Of a stretch of DNA of 64,000 nt, positions 7,884 to 16,138 are shown piece after piece. The DNA is from Ensifer adhaerens (GTDB taxonomy: Bacteria > Pseudomonadota > Alphaproteobacteria > Rhizobiales > Rhizobiaceae), in NCBI RefSeq assembly GCF_001270265.1, contig NZ_LGAP01000022.1:46813-110812 (forward strand). Direction: 5' to 3'. Below the pieces are notes generated by a model. It had not been told where the DNA came from. It did no database searches and saw only the letters and a list, made by a program, of their open reading frames with translations. The position numbers and the translations under genes are program-made. Position 1 is the first letter of the stretch; every line of letters begins with the position of its first letter.

Positions 7884-8471
7884 ATGATATCGACTGAACA
7901 GAAAACGATGCACATCCTCGATGCCGCGTTGCCGGTGTTCGTGCGCTTTGGCTTTCGCAAGGCGACGATGGCCGACATTGCGCGCGCTGCCGGAATCTCG
8001 CGGGCCTCGCTCTATCTGAGCTTCAACAGCAAGGAAGACCTGTTTCGAGCCGGTTCGGCGCGCGCGCACCGGCAGACGATGGCCGAGGTCGAGGTGGCGC
8101 TGAAGGGGCAGGGGAGCGTCTTTGACCGCATTGAAGCGGCGATCGCCACCTTTCAGCGGGGACTGATCGCCCCCTTCGGCGGAAGTGCCGAAGCAAGGGA
8201 GCTGTTCGAGGTCAATATGGCGCTGGCCGCCGATATTACGCTGGAGACGCGGGAGCGGCTTCTCGATCTTTTGTCGCTGGCTTTGCACGAGGCTGCGGCC
8301 AAGGGGGAAATCGACCTTGGCGCTGTCGAAGCCCAACCCGCCAGCCTTGCCGGCATAATTCTCGCGGCGATGAGCGGCATCAAGGAAATGCGAGGGGCGG
8401 AGCCAGGCCTTGGAGACGACACAAGGCTGTTCATGCGGCTCTTGCGTGCGGCGGTGACGCCGCCTGGCTAG
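7884..8471 (+). CDS. TetR-family transcriptional regulator
   Basis: A 195-residue TetR repressor. The DNA-binding domain is clear: ILDAALPVFVRFGFRKATMADIA then AGISRASLYLSFNSKEDLF. The helical ligand-binding domain that follows is unlike any specific subgroup I can name. I start at MISTEQKTMH (7884); further upstream ATGs (7809, 7833) fall in the promoter and would place the inverted repeat inside the gene. The ribosome site is weak. Divergence from the SDR reductase suggests it controls that enzyme. Confidence 0.88.
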   Translation: MISTEQKTMHILDAALPVFVRFGFRKATMADIARAAGISRASLYLSFNSKEDLFRAGSARAHRQTMAEVEVALKGQGSVFDRIEAAIATFQRGLIAPFGGSAEARELFEVNMALAADITLETRERLLDLLSLALHEAAAKGEIDLGAVEAQPASLAGIILAAMSGIKEMRGAEPGLGDDTRLFMRLLRAAVTPPG

Positions 8472-8563
8472 GCGAAAGCAATCACGCTATTTCTGTCTGA
8501 AGCTTGTGGACTCCGGCTGCCGGTGGCGCGGAAGTCCTTCTTGTCGTCAGTCGATTGCAGGCA

Positions 8564-8593
8564 GTCGTGGCGCGCCGGAGAGCGCGCCACGAC
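8564..8593. terminator. 12-bp stem-loop after guaA
   Basis: GTCGTGGCGCGC (8564-8575) pairs perfectly with GCGCGCCACGAC (8582-8593) over a 6-nt loop, 10 nt beyond the guaA stop. There is no T-tract, so it may be a 3'-end stabiliser or a processed terminator. Confidence 0.6.
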
Positions 8594-8602
8594 CAGCCAA
8601 GA

Positions 8603-10165
8603 TCATTCCCACTCGATCGTGCCGGGCGGCTTCGAGGTGACGTCGTAGACCACGCGGTTGATGCCACGGACCTCGTTGATGATGCGAGTCGCCGCGCGGC
8701 CGAGGAACTCCATGTCGTAGTGGTAGAAGTCCGCCGTCATGCCGTCGACCGAGGTGACGGCGCGCAGCGCACAGACGAACTCGTAGGTGCGGCCGTCGCC
8801 CATGACGCCGACCGTCTGGACCGGCAGCAGCACGGCAAACGCCTGCCAGATGGCGTCGTAGAGGCCGGCCTTGCGGATCTCGTCGAGATAGATCGCGTCG
8901 GCTTCGCGCAGGATCTCGAGCTTCTCGCGGCTGATGCCGCCCGGGCAACGGATGGCGAGGCCCGGTCCCGGGAAGGGATGGCGGCCGATGAAGCTGTCGG
9001 GCAGGCCGAGTTCGCGGCCGAGCACGCGGACTTCGTCCTTGAACAGCTCGCGCAGCGGCTCGACCAGCTGCATGTTCATGCGTTCAGGCAGGCCGCCGAC
9101 ATTGTGGTGCGACTTGATCGTCACCGACGGACCGCCGGTGAAGGAAACGCTTTCGATGACGTCGGGATAAAGCGTGCCCTGGGCGAGGAAATCCGCGCCG
9201 CCGAGCTTCTTCGCCTCTTCCTCGAACACCTCTATGAACAGGCGGCCGATGATCTTGCGCTTGGTTTCCGGATCGCTGACGCCTTCCAGTTCGCCGATGA
9301 AGCGGTCGGAGGCGTCGACGTGCAGCAGGTGCAGGTTGTAGTGCTCTTGGAACATCGAAACGACGTTCTTCGCCTCGTCCTTGCGCATCAGGCCATGGTC
9401 GACGAGGATGCAGGTCAGCTGGTCGCCGACCGCCTCGTGGATCAGGAGGGCCGCAACCGAGCTGTCGACGCCGCCCGAAAGCGCACAGATCACCTTCTTG
9501 TCGCCGACCTGTTTGCGGATCGCGTCCACCGCCTTGGCGCGGTAAGCCGACATCGACCAATCGCCCTTGATGCCGGCGATCTTGTGCACGAAGTTGGCGA
9601 TCAGCTTGGCGCCATCAGGCGTGTGCACCACTTCCGGGTGGAACTGCACGGCATAGTACTTGCGCTTCTCGTCGGCGATGAAGGCGAACGGGGCGTTGGC
9701 CGAGGTGGCGACGACTTCGAAGCCTTCGGGGATCGCGGTGACGCGGTCGCCATGCGACATCCAGACTTGGTGGCGCGAGCCAAGGGACCAGACGCCGTCG
9801 AACAGTGCGCAGTCCTTTTCGACCTCGAGAAAGGCGCGGCCGAATTCGCGGTGGTGGCCGCTCTCGACCTTACCGCCGAGCTGGGCGCACATGGTCTGCT
9901 GGCCGTAACAGATGCCGAAGACCGGCAGACCGGAATCGAAGATCACCGACGGAGCGCGCGGCGAGCCGATGTCGAGGGTAGAGGCCGGGCTGCCGGAGAG
10001 GATGACGGCTTTCGGCTTCAGCCGCTGAAAACCTTCTTCCGCCGACTGGAACGGCACGATTTCGCAATAGACACCGGATTCGCGCACGCGCCGGGCGATG
10101 AGCTGCGTCACCTGGCTGCCGAAATCGACGATGAGAACGGTGTCGGGATGGGCTGTCTGGGTCAT
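8603..10165 (-). CDS. guaA: GMP synthase (glutamine-hydrolysing)
   Basis: A 520-residue GMP synthetase that converts XMP, ATP and glutamine to GMP in purine biosynthesis. The N-terminal class I glutamine amidotransferase domain (about 1-205) shows GICYGQQT with the nucleophile cysteine and QFHPEVVHT with the catalytic His/Glu. The ATP-pyrophosphatase domain starts near 210 with the P-loop [11 protein letters not shown]. The C-terminal dimerisation domain ends KPPGTIEWE, the family hallmark. Full length with no anomalies. It is transcribed alone or with the nucleosidase upstream. Confidence 0.98.
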   Translation of the reverse strand: MTQTAHPDTVLIVDFGSQVTQLIARRVRESGVYCEIVPFQSAEEGFQRLKPKAVILSGSPASTLDIGSPRAPSVIFDSGLPVFGICYGQQTMCAQLGGKVESGHHREFGRAFLEVEKDCALFDGVWSLGSRHQVWMSHGDRVTAIPEGFEVVATSANAPFAFIADEKRKYYAVQFHPEVVHTPDGAKLIANFVHKIAGIKGDWSMSAYRAKAVDAIRKQVGDKKVICALSGGVDSSVAALLIHEAVGDQLTCILVDHGLMRKDEAKNVVSMFQEHYNLHLLHVDASDRFIGELEGVSDPETKRKIIGRLFIEVFEEEAKKLGGADFLAQGTLYPDVIESVSFTGGPSVTIKSHHNVGGLPERMNMQLVEPLRELFKDEVRVLGRELGLPDSFIGRHPFPGPGLAIRCPGGISREKLEILREADAIYLDEIRKAGLYDAIWQAFAVLLPVQTVGVMGDGRTYEFVCALRAVTSVDGMTADFYHYDMEFLGRAATRIINEVRGINRVVYDVTSKPPGTIEWE

Positions 10166-10240
10166 GTCGGGCCTTCAAACAAGCTTGATCATGGCGAGCC
10201 TTTAATGAAAGCCCGTCTTCTGCGCAACGATTAGATTGCA

Positions 10241-10256
10241 CCCGGACAATCCCGGG
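10241..10256 (-). terminator. short GC hairpin between mtnN-like gene and guaA
   Basis: CCCGG (10241-10245) and CCGGG (10252-10256) form a small hairpin right after the nucleosidase stop. TGAAAGCCCG (10205-10214) can also pair with CGGGCTTTCA at the stop itself. There is no T-run, so terminator activity is only possible. Confidence 0.35.
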
Positions 10257-10259
10257 CTT

Positions 10260-10898
10260 TCAGAGCCGGACTTCTCCGGTGCCGATCGCGGTCTCAAGCC
10301 TGTCGATGACGCCGGCGAGCTTTTCGTCGATGACGTGCAAATACTCTGTCCAGTCGCTCACGTGCTTGAGCTCGGCCTTGCCGTCGGAAATGCCGCGAAG
10401 CGCGATGAGCGGCACGCCGAAGGACTGGCAGGCGCGCAGCACAGCGTAGGTCTCCATCTCCACCATGTCGGCGTCGATGCCGTCATAGGCGATGCCGGAG
10501 ATGATGTTGGCGCCGGTCGAAAGCCTGGCCTCCTTGATGCCGGGAATGCGGTGCGGCAGCGAAACGACGGCGGGAAGATCGAGAAACGGCGTCGCGCCTT
10601 TCTCGAAACCGAGCGCCGAGGCGTCCATGTCGCGGTAGCCGACCGATATCGCCTGATAGACTTCGGTCTGCTCGAGCTTGGCCGCACCCGCCGAACCGAG
10701 CGAGACAACGAGATCCGGGAGAGTGTCTTGGGCGGCAAGGCCCGCCAGCGTCTTCGTCAGGGTGACTGCGGCCTCGACCGGTCCGACGCCGGTCATCAGC
10801 GGCGCGATCCGCGCCTTCAGATGAGGGCCGTATTCGGCATCGACCGCCATGACATAGAGAACCGTGCGGCCGGCGACGTCCTTCATTTCAAAATTCAT
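10260..10898 (-). CDS. 5'-methylthioadenosine/S-adenosylhomocysteine nucleosidase family protein
   Basis: A 212-residue purine-nucleoside phosphorylase-like nucleosidase. The signature runs MTGVGPVEAAV, SLGSAGAA, VEMETYAVLRACQSFGVP and LRGISDG. The Glu of the VEMET segment and the Asp of ISDG match the ribose-binding and catalytic acid positions of MTA/SAH nucleosidases. It would cleave adenine from methylthioadenosine or SAH. It is slightly shorter than E. coli MtnN (about 232). Its start overlaps nothing, but its stop region feeds towards guaA, so salvage and purine synthesis are adjacent. It is the second gene of a pair with the thioesterase upstream (ATGA overlap). Confidence 0.88.
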   Translation of the reverse strand: MNFEMKDVAGRTVLYVMAVDAEYGPHLKARIAPLMTGVGPVEAAVTLTKTLAGLAAQDTLPDLVVSLGSAGAAKLEQTEVYQAISVGYRDMDASALGFEKGATPFLDLPAVVSLPHRIPGIKEARLSTGANIISGIAYDGIDADMVEMETYAVLRACQSFGVPLIALRGISDGKAELKHVSDWTEYLHVIDEKLAGVIDRLETAIGTGEVRL

Positions 10899-11347
10899 CC
10901 TTCGATACCCTCGCGTCCGCGGATCACCATCATCGTGCCGGTCATCGAGGCGATCAGCTTGGCCGGTCCGTCCGAGCGGATCGCGTAGCCGCGCCCGTCG
11001 GAGACGATGATCGTCGTGCCCGGCTTGGTGACTTCGCCACGAAACAGGAAGCGCTCGCCGCGTCCCGGCGACAGCAGGTTGACCTTGAATTCGATCGTCA
11101 GGATCGAGGCATCAGGGTCGATGACGGAATAGGCGGCATAGGTGCCGGCCGAATCGAGCGCCGCGGAGATCACGCCCGCATGCAGGAAACCGTGCTGCTG
11201 CGTCAGCTTCTCGTCGAAGGGCAGTTCGATTTCGACCGTGCCCTGCTCGACCAGCGTCAGTTCCGCGCCGATCGTCTCCATGGCCGCCTGTCGTGCGAAG
11301 CTTTCCCTGATGCGTCTGCGGAAATCTGGGGGATCGCTGTCGTCCAT
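10895..11347 (-). CDS. PaaI-family hotdog-fold thioesterase
   Basis: A 150-residue single hotdog-domain protein: QQHGFLHAGVISAALDSAGTYAAYSV contains the HGG/HAG-type active-site loop followed by the helix with the catalytic acid, and IEFKVNLLSPGRGE matches the PaaI/YbgC strand. These hydrolyse acyl-CoA thioesters. It overlaps the nucleosidase gene by 4 nt (ATGA), implying coupled translation. The pairing of a thioesterase with an MTA/SAH nucleosidase is seen in other rhizobia to my recollection, but the functional link is unclear. Confidence 0.88.
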   Translation of the reverse strand: MDDSDPPDFRRRIRESFARQAAMETIGAELTLVEQGTVEIELPFDEKLTQQHGFLHAGVISAALDSAGTYAAYSVIDPDASILTIEFKVNLLSPGRGERFLFRGEVTKPGTTIIVSDGRGYAIRSDGPAKLIASMTGTMMVIRGREGIEG

Positions 11348-11436
11348 CAGTCAATACGGCCCTGGTTGTCGTGGGAGGCCCCATTGCCTCCGTATCGATC
11401 GACGGACAGTGGCATGACCAGACCAGTGCGACAAGC

Positions 11437-11888
11437 TCAATTCATGAGGAAAATCGAGCCGTTGAGCAGCGTCGCGAACGCCACCCAGGCGAGATAGGGC
11501 AGGAACAGCAGAGCCGAAACGCGGTCTCGGCGCCAGCTTGCGACGATGACGCCGGCGACCGCGATCAAAAGCGCAATGATGACGATCAATGCCGACGAGA
11601 CATCCTGCATGCCGAGAACAGCGGCGACCACAGGACGTTGAGGATCATCTGCGCCAGCCACAATCGCATCGCGGCGGTGCGGCGGTGGTCAAGAAACAGG
11701 CGGGCGCCGACAATGCCGATCATCACCTAGAGGATCGACCAGACCGGGGCGAAGATCCAGTTGGGCGGATTGAAGGCCGGTTTTGCCAGCGACTGATACC
11801 ATTCGCCGGGCATGTTGTTGTAGCCGATGAGAAAGCCGAGACCGAGAACGGCTGCGACGAAGACCGCGTAGACGATGGTTTTGTTCAT
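11437..11888 (-). pseudogene. tspO: tspO (TspO/MBR family), broken by a stop codon and a frameshift
   Basis: The start MNKTIVYAVFVAAVLGLGFL (11888) continues through GEWYQSLAKPAFNPPNWIF, a diagnostic TspO segment, to APVWSIL. An in-frame TAG follows at 11729-11727, where TspO proteins have an aromatic residue. Translation beyond the stop gives VMIGIVGARLFLDHRRTAAM and NVLWSPLF, and then a single missing base near 11614-11618 shifts the frame. The last part, GMQDVSSALIVIIALL to NGSIFLMN, resumes in another frame and ends at 11437. Both lesions would have to be corrected to give a protein of about 150 residues with five membrane helices. In S. meliloti TspO is a tetrapyrrole-linked regulator. 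Sequencing error is the alternative. Confidence 0.85.
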
Positions 11889-11972
11889 GGCATTGGCAGA
11901 TAGAGCGCCCTTGAGTGCTTTCCAGCAGCGATGGCTGTTTCGAAGCGCCCATGCGCCACCTATATCTCTGCC

Positions 11973-12527
11973 ATGAAAAGCTTTCGCCGCATCGACATCC
12001 GGCCAGCCGGACCGGACGACATCATGATGATCGCTTCCGTCATCGTCGAAACCTGGCGATCGACGTTTCGCGGGCTGATCTCCGATGCCTTTCTCGATGC
12101 CATGAGCATCGAGGAGCAGGCGGTGCGCCATGCCAGGCGCATGCGCGTTGCCGACGTTTTCCACCTGGTTGCCGTCGACATGAGTACGAACAGGGTGATC
12201 GGTTTCGCCAATTATGGCAAAGCCCGCTCGATGCCGCCGCGTTTCGATCGCGAGCTCTATGCGCTCTATATCCTCAAGGAGTTTCAAGGGGCGGGCATCG
12301 GCTCGGCGCTGGTGCGCAGCGCGGCGGCCCATTGCCGGGAGCTGGGCGGCGCGTCGCTGTTTGCCTGGGTGCTTTCCAGCAACCCGAACAGGGCGTTTTA
12401 CGAGCGCCTGGGCGCGATCGCCGTCGGCCAGGGCCAGGTGAGCCTCGGCGGTGACAACCACGACCAGACCGCCTATCAATGGGACAATCTGGCAAAGCTC
12501 GCCGGCGAGGGCCGGTTTTCAGCCTGA
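11973..12527 (+). CDS. GNAT-family N-acetyltransferase
   Basis: A 184-residue acetyltransferase with the GNAT acetyl-CoA motif in ELYALYILKEFQGAGIGSALV (Q/R-x-x-G-x-G/A type loop) and the C-terminal motif ASLFAWVLSSNPNRAFYERLG. The start at 11973 (MKSFRRID) is chosen over an ATG at 11931, which lies in the region shared with the divergent tspO promoter. The substrate cannot be predicted. It is transcribed alone, divergent from the tspO pseudogene, and its 3' end is followed by a RIME1 element. Confidence 0.88.
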   Translation: MKSFRRIDIRPAGPDDIMMIASVIVETWRSTFRGLISDAFLDAMSIEEQAVRHARRMRVADVFHLVAVDMSTNRVIGFANYGKARSMPPRFDRELYALYILKEFQGAGIGSALVRSAAAHCRELGGASLFAWVLSSNPNRAFYERLGAIAVGQGQVSLGGDNHDQTAYQWDNLAKLAGEGRFSA

Positions 12528-12550
12528 GACCTGCTGTCAGCTGCGGCCGC

Positions 12551-12653
12551 TGCATAATTCCTTAAATCGGAACCGATTTGAGGAGGAAATTATGCAGCAA
12601 GTTTAAAGTGTTACAGCGTCCCTGGCGCGTCATGTTTGACGCGCGGCACTGTA
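12551..12653. repeat. RIME1 element, inverted orientation, entering the DUF1513 gene
   Basis: 103 bp made of two palindromes: TGCATAATTCCTTAAATCGG...ATTATGCAG and then TTACAGCG...GCGCGTCATGTTTGACGCGC...CTGTA. It matches the other copies here (20657, 25582, 32499) and the published Rhizobium-specific intergenic mosaic element. The second palindrome supplies the last codons and stop of the DUF1513 gene. Confidence 0.9.
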
Positions 12654-13732
12654 AGCCGGACGATATGCTGGTCCCAGGCGACCCGGTTCTGGTGATCCTT
12701 GAAGCGGCCGTCATAGGACGACACGGCAAAACCGTGATCTGCGGTGGCGACGCCGGCAGCATCGGTCACGCGCTGCTCCTTCAAAACGGCGCCGGTGCGG
12801 GCATCGAGCGTCACGGCAATACCGCCCTTGGGCGAGGTGAGGCCGATCAGTCCCTCGTTACGGTTGACGGCGATGGCGCCGACATAGTTGGCGAGCGCCG
12901 CCGTCGTGCTTTCGGGCAGCGATATGAAAGCGAGATCTTCGCCGTGAGAGAAACGGCCGACAAGCGGCGGCAGGTCGTCGCGCGCGCCTTCATACTGGCA
13001 GGCAAACCAGATCTCGCCTTTCGGGCCGATATCGACGTGTCGGGTGGAGAGCCGTCTGAGTTCGCCAGGCAGCGTATGCTTCTGGATCAGAGCGCCGGTC
13101 ACGGTATCGACCAATGTCAGGCTCGGCTCCATATGGTCGAGATTGAGCTTGGTGCGGCCGAAATCCGGATGGGTCTCGATGCCGCCATTGGCGATGGCCA
13201 GCATCCGGCCGTCGGCGGATAGCGTCATGTCGTGCGGGCCGATGCCATAGGTCGGAATCTCGCCGATGCGGGCGAAGCTGCGCGTACCATCGTAGATGCC
13301 GATCATGCCGCGGTTGGCGGCAAAATCGTTTTCGGTGGCGTAGAGCAGGCGGCCATCGGCGGAAAAGCAGCCATGACCGTAGAAATGCCGGCCTTCGGCG
13401 GCGGCAACGACCACCGGTTCGGCGCTGCCGTCGGTCGCAAGGATCATTGCATAGGTGCCGGGGCGGCGGGCAAAGGCCACCGTCCGCCTGCTGGCTGCAG
13501 AATAGGCCATGCCATGGGCGCGTGCCGGAAGCGCCGTGCGCTCGACGATCTCGCCGGCCTCCGTCAACGTGGCAACGCCGTAGCTTCCGTCCGGCGCCAT
13601 GAAGGCGGAGGCAAACACCGCGTCGGCGCGCTCAAGGGCAAAGGCACCGCGGGCACCGAGCGTCGCCGCCCAGGCGGCGCCGGCCATCTTGATGAAACTG
13701 CGTCGGTCGATCAGACCCGTGGTGGCGCGCAT
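12611..13732 (-). CDS. DUF1513 Tat-exported protein of the imelysin cluster
   Basis: A 373-residue periplasmic protein of the DUF1513 family, a predicted beta-propeller-like fold with repeated blades such as HGMAYSAASRRTVAFARRPG, CFSADGRLLYATEND and MTLSADGRMLAIANGG. The N-terminus has a twin-arginine signal (DRRSFIK, then an AAWAATLGARGAFA hydrophobic core). The start at 13732 is favoured (AGGCGAG upstream); 13750 is possible. DUF1513 genes co-occur with imelysins and a DUF1111 di-haem protein, and those lie upstream here, interrupted by corA. The family C-terminus would end about WDQHIVRL; the last ten or so residues and stop are encoded by the RIME1 repeat. Confidence 0.88.
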   Translation of the reverse strand: MRATTGLIDRRSFIKMAGAAWAATLGARGAFALERADAVFASAFMAPDGSYGVATLTEAGEIVERTALPARAHGMAYSAASRRTVAFARRPGTYAMILATDGSAEPVVVAAAEGRHFYGHGCFSADGRLLYATENDFAANRGMIGIYDGTRSFARIGEIPTYGIGPHDMTLSADGRMLAIANGGIETHPDFGRTKLNLDHMEPSLTLVDTVTGALIQKHTLPGELRRLSTRHVDIGPKGEIWFACQYEGARDDLPPLVGRFSHGEDLAFISLPESTTAALANYVGAIAVNRNEGLIGLTSPKGGIAVTLDARTGAVLKEQRVTDAAGVATADHGFAVSSYDGRFKDHQNRVAWDQHIVRLTVPRVKHDAPGTL

Positions 13733-13759
13733 GCCATTCTCGCCTGCCATTTTGTCGGG

Positions 13760-13783
13760 CCGGCAGCAGAATTCCGCTGCCGG
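13760..13783 (-). terminator. stem-loop between corA and the DUF1513 gene
   Basis: CCGGCAGC (13760-13767) pairs with GCTGCCGG (13776-13783) over an 8-nt loop. No T-run follows on the minus strand, so it may attenuate rather than stop transcription coming from corA. Confidence 0.45.
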
Positions 13784-13814
13784 TCCTTTCGCTACGATGT
13801 AGCAGATTACTCTT

Positions 13815-14804
13815 TCAGAGCCAGCCCCGCCGCTTGAAGTAGAGGAAAGGCACGATCGCCGAAAGCACCATCAGCGCCAGGGCATAGGGGTATCCGAACC
13901 GCCACTGAAGCTCCGGCATGATCTCGAAGTTCATGCCGTAGATCGAGGCGACCAGCGTCGGCGGCAGGAATACGACGGCGGCGACCGAGAAGATCTTGAT
14001 GATCTGGTTCTGCTCCAGATTGATCAGGCCGAGCGTTGCGTCGAGCAGGAAGTTGATCTTGTTCGACAGGAACAGCGCGTGGTCGCCAAGCGATGTCGCA
14101 TCGCGCTGGATCAGCTTGATCCGCTGCCGGCTTTCCTTGGCCGCCTTGCGCGGGCCGATGCCTTCGAGGGCGACATGATAGGCGACGAGTCGGCCGATGC
14201 TGACCAGGCTTTCGCGGATGATCGTCAGAAGGTCGCCCTTCTGGCCGATCTGCTCGATCAGCGACTGCAGGTCGCGCGTCTTCTTGGTAGCGCTGGCATT
14301 GGTCTTGCGGAACACTTCACGCGAAATGCCGTCGACCTCGCTGCCGGCCCGCTCCAGCGCGTCGGCGGTGCGGTCGATCATCGCTTCGAGAAGCCCCAGC
14401 ATGGCCATTTCGCCCGTTTCGCAGCCCTGGCCGTTGGCCTTCTGAAGCCTATTGGCATAGGTCTGAAACGGTTTCGGGTCGGCATGGCGCACGGTCACGA
14501 GCGTCACGCCCTTGACGATGAAGGTCACGGGGACCTTGACCGGATAATCGCTGTCGAGCTTGGCAACCGCCGTCATGGTCATGAACTGCGCGCCGTCTTC
14601 CTGGTAGAGGCGGTCGGACAGCTCGATTTCCTGCATCTCGTCACGGGTCGGGATTTCGATGCCGAGCTGGCTCTGGACCAGTCGGGTCTCCTCCACGGAC
14701 GGATTGAGCAGATCGAACCAGATGACCGGCGTCGGCGAGGCAAGGCTGTCGAGCATATCGACGAGCACGAGGTGGCTGTTCTGGCTTTTGTAGATGCGCA
14801 GCAT
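13815..14804 (-). CDS. corA: CorA-type magnesium/divalent cation transporter
   Basis: A 329-residue CorA channel subunit. It has a large cytoplasmic alpha/beta N-domain, a long stalk helix (QSLIEQIGQKGDLL...), and two C-terminal membrane segments separated by SIYGMNFEIMPEL, which carries the universal GMN selectivity motif. A basic KRRGWL tail follows. The start MLRIYKSQ (14804) has a GGAG eight bases upstream. It lies between the second imelysin and DUF1513 genes, which are usually adjacent, and has its own 206-bp leader with a short open frame (14854-14907). Pentameric Mg2+ uptake in the inner membrane is the expected role. Confidence 0.95.
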   Translation of the reverse strand: MLRIYKSQNSHLVLVDMLDSLASPTPVIWFDLLNPSVEETRLVQSQLGIEIPTRDEMQEIELSDRLYQEDGAQFMTMTAVAKLDSDYPVKVPVTFIVKGVTLVTVRHADPKPFQTYANRLQKANGQGCETGEMAMLGLLEAMIDRTADALERAGSEVDGISREVFRKTNASATKKTRDLQSLIEQIGQKGDLLTIIRESLVSIGRLVAYHVALEGIGPRKAAKESRQRIKLIQRDATSLGDHALFLSNKINFLLDATLGLINLEQNQIIKIFSVAAVVFLPPTLVASIYGMNFEIMPELQWRFGYPYALALMVLSAIVPFLYFKRRGWL

Positions 14805-14853
14805 TTTGGGCTCCATAGGGCGAGTCATCCGACCGCCACGAAGCCCTGATCAA

Positions 14854-14907
14854 TCAGGACCGAGCGGTCGTGAGCATGAAGGCTCGACTTCGACTGTCGG
14901 GGTTCAT
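14854..14907 (-). CDS. possible 17-residue leader peptide upstream of corA
   Basis: An ATG at 14907 with AAGGAT nine bases upstream opens a 17-codon frame, MNPDSRSRAFMLTTARS, ending 49 nt before the corA start codon. A small CCTGATTGATCAGG palindrome overlaps the stop. In Salmonella, corA is controlled by a short translated leader (CorL); similarity of arrangement is the only basis here, and no conservation data are available. Confidence 0.3.
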   Translation of the reverse strand: MNPDSRSRAFMLTTARS

Positions 14908-15010
14908 TGCAAGTTGATCCTTGTGGTGAAACGTGCCCGCGAGAGCGGACACGGGAGCGCTTTGCGCCCAAACGGGGGGATTGTCAACACCTCGGCTGGA
15001 GGCTTCTCGT

Positions 15011-16138
15011 TTAGTCGCCGTCGGCAAAGGAGAAGCCGGCGCCAAGGCCGATGGCGCCGCCGAAATCCTTGTTCAGCCGGTCGAGAAGATCGACGGTGTT
15101 GAGCGTGAGAAAGTCGAGCTTGGCGCGGCTCTTGTCGTCGGCAATCGCCTCGCCGATCGGGCCGTCGACGTTCTGCGAGATACCGATGACCGACTTGAAC
15201 ACGAAGTCCGCCGAACCGGCGACGGAGCGGCTGTCTTCCGGAAGCAGGCTTTCCATGTCCGCTACCTTGAACAGCGTCTGCAGGCCGCGGAAGTTGGCGG
15301 CGATCGAGGGCATGGTGTTTTCCGATCGCCAGTAGATCGCCAGCTTGGGATGCCCCTTGTCCTGCTTGCCGTCGACCGTTCCGGCATAGAACGGCTTCAA
15401 CCGCTGGTCCTTCACCATCTCGACGCCGTGCACGAAGATGCCGAGCAGCTCGGTTGCTGCCTCCTTGCTGTCGCGAAACTGAGGATTTCCGGGCCCCGGT
15501 TTCTTCCAGGCGGACTGGATACCGTCGGGCTTTTGCCATTCCGTCAGGAATTCGTTGGCGATGGTGTTGAGGTTCTGCGCGATCGCCACGCCATAGCGGC
15601 AACGGAAGTCGCCCTCCTTGCTCGTAAGTGCCTCGGAACCGTTGCCATAGAGCACGTATTCCAGCGCGCCCAGCCCCTGCGCCGCGACGCTCTTGCCCTT
15701 GAGCGATGCGACGTCGGTCGCCGTCTCGTCACTTTTGGCAAGAATGGCCTGCACCTGCTTCAGGCCGGTGCTCTTGCGGTCGGGATAGAACAGGAACCGT
15801 TCGAAGCGGTTCTGCTCGAGTGCCGGTCCGAGGCGGATGATTTCGACCGTCGACCAGGCCTGCACCAGCTCGGAAAATGCCGTTCGCGCGTTCTCCTGCG
15901 ACGCCGGCGAAGGGTTTTCACAAAGGGCTGCCGAAGCCTTGTTCAGGGCCGCCGTCTTGTCCGACAGATTGCGATAGCCGGGGATGATGAAATCGTCGAC
16001 GGCCTTTGCCATCACGGCCGGCACGGCCGCTTCATCGATGATGCGGGGCGACAAGGGGCTTCCCTCCTGCGCCATGGCAGGCGGCGCTATCGCCGCCAGG
16101 AAAAGGCCTAGGGCAAGCGTGGGCATGTGAGGCATCAA
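15011..16138 (-). CDS. imelysin-family periplasmic protein (second copy)
   Basis: A 375-residue secreted protein of the imelysin (peptidase M75-like) family with a Sec signal ending PPAMAQ. The helical bundle is recognisable (FIIPGYRNL, AWSTVEIIRLGP, GLGALEYVLYG). The GxHxxE motif is altered: the histidine position is Gly157 in G155-L-G-A-L-E160, as in the iron-cluster imelysin subset. Its ATG overlaps the stop of the DUF1111 gene (ATGA). The family is linked to periplasmic iron uptake rather than proteolysis. Partners are the first imelysin, DUF1111 and DUF1513 proteins. Confidence 0.9.
   Translation of the reverse strand: MMPHMPTLALGLFLAAIAPPAMAQEGSPLSPRIIDEAAVPAVMAKAVDDFIIPGYRNLSDKTAALNKASAALCENPSPASQENARTAFSELVQAWSTVEIIRLGPALEQNRFERFLFYPDRKSTGLKQVQAILAKSDETATDVASLKGKSVAAQGLGALEYVLYGNGSEALTSKEGDFRCRYGVAIAQNLNTIANEFLTEWQKPDGIQSAWKKPGPGNPQFRDSKEAATELLGIFVHGVEMVKDQRLKPFYAGTVDGKQDKGHPKLAIYWRSENTMPSIAANFRGLQTLFKVADMESLLPEDSRSVAGSADFVFKSVIGISQNVDGPIGEAIADDKSRAKLDFLTLNTVDLLDRLNKDFGGAIGLGAGFSFADGD

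Noticed and set aside
8504..10234. 576-residue plus-strand open frame
   Set aside because: It is antisense to guaA, rich in Asp/Val/Arg as expected for a mirror frame of a GC-rich gene, with no family pattern.
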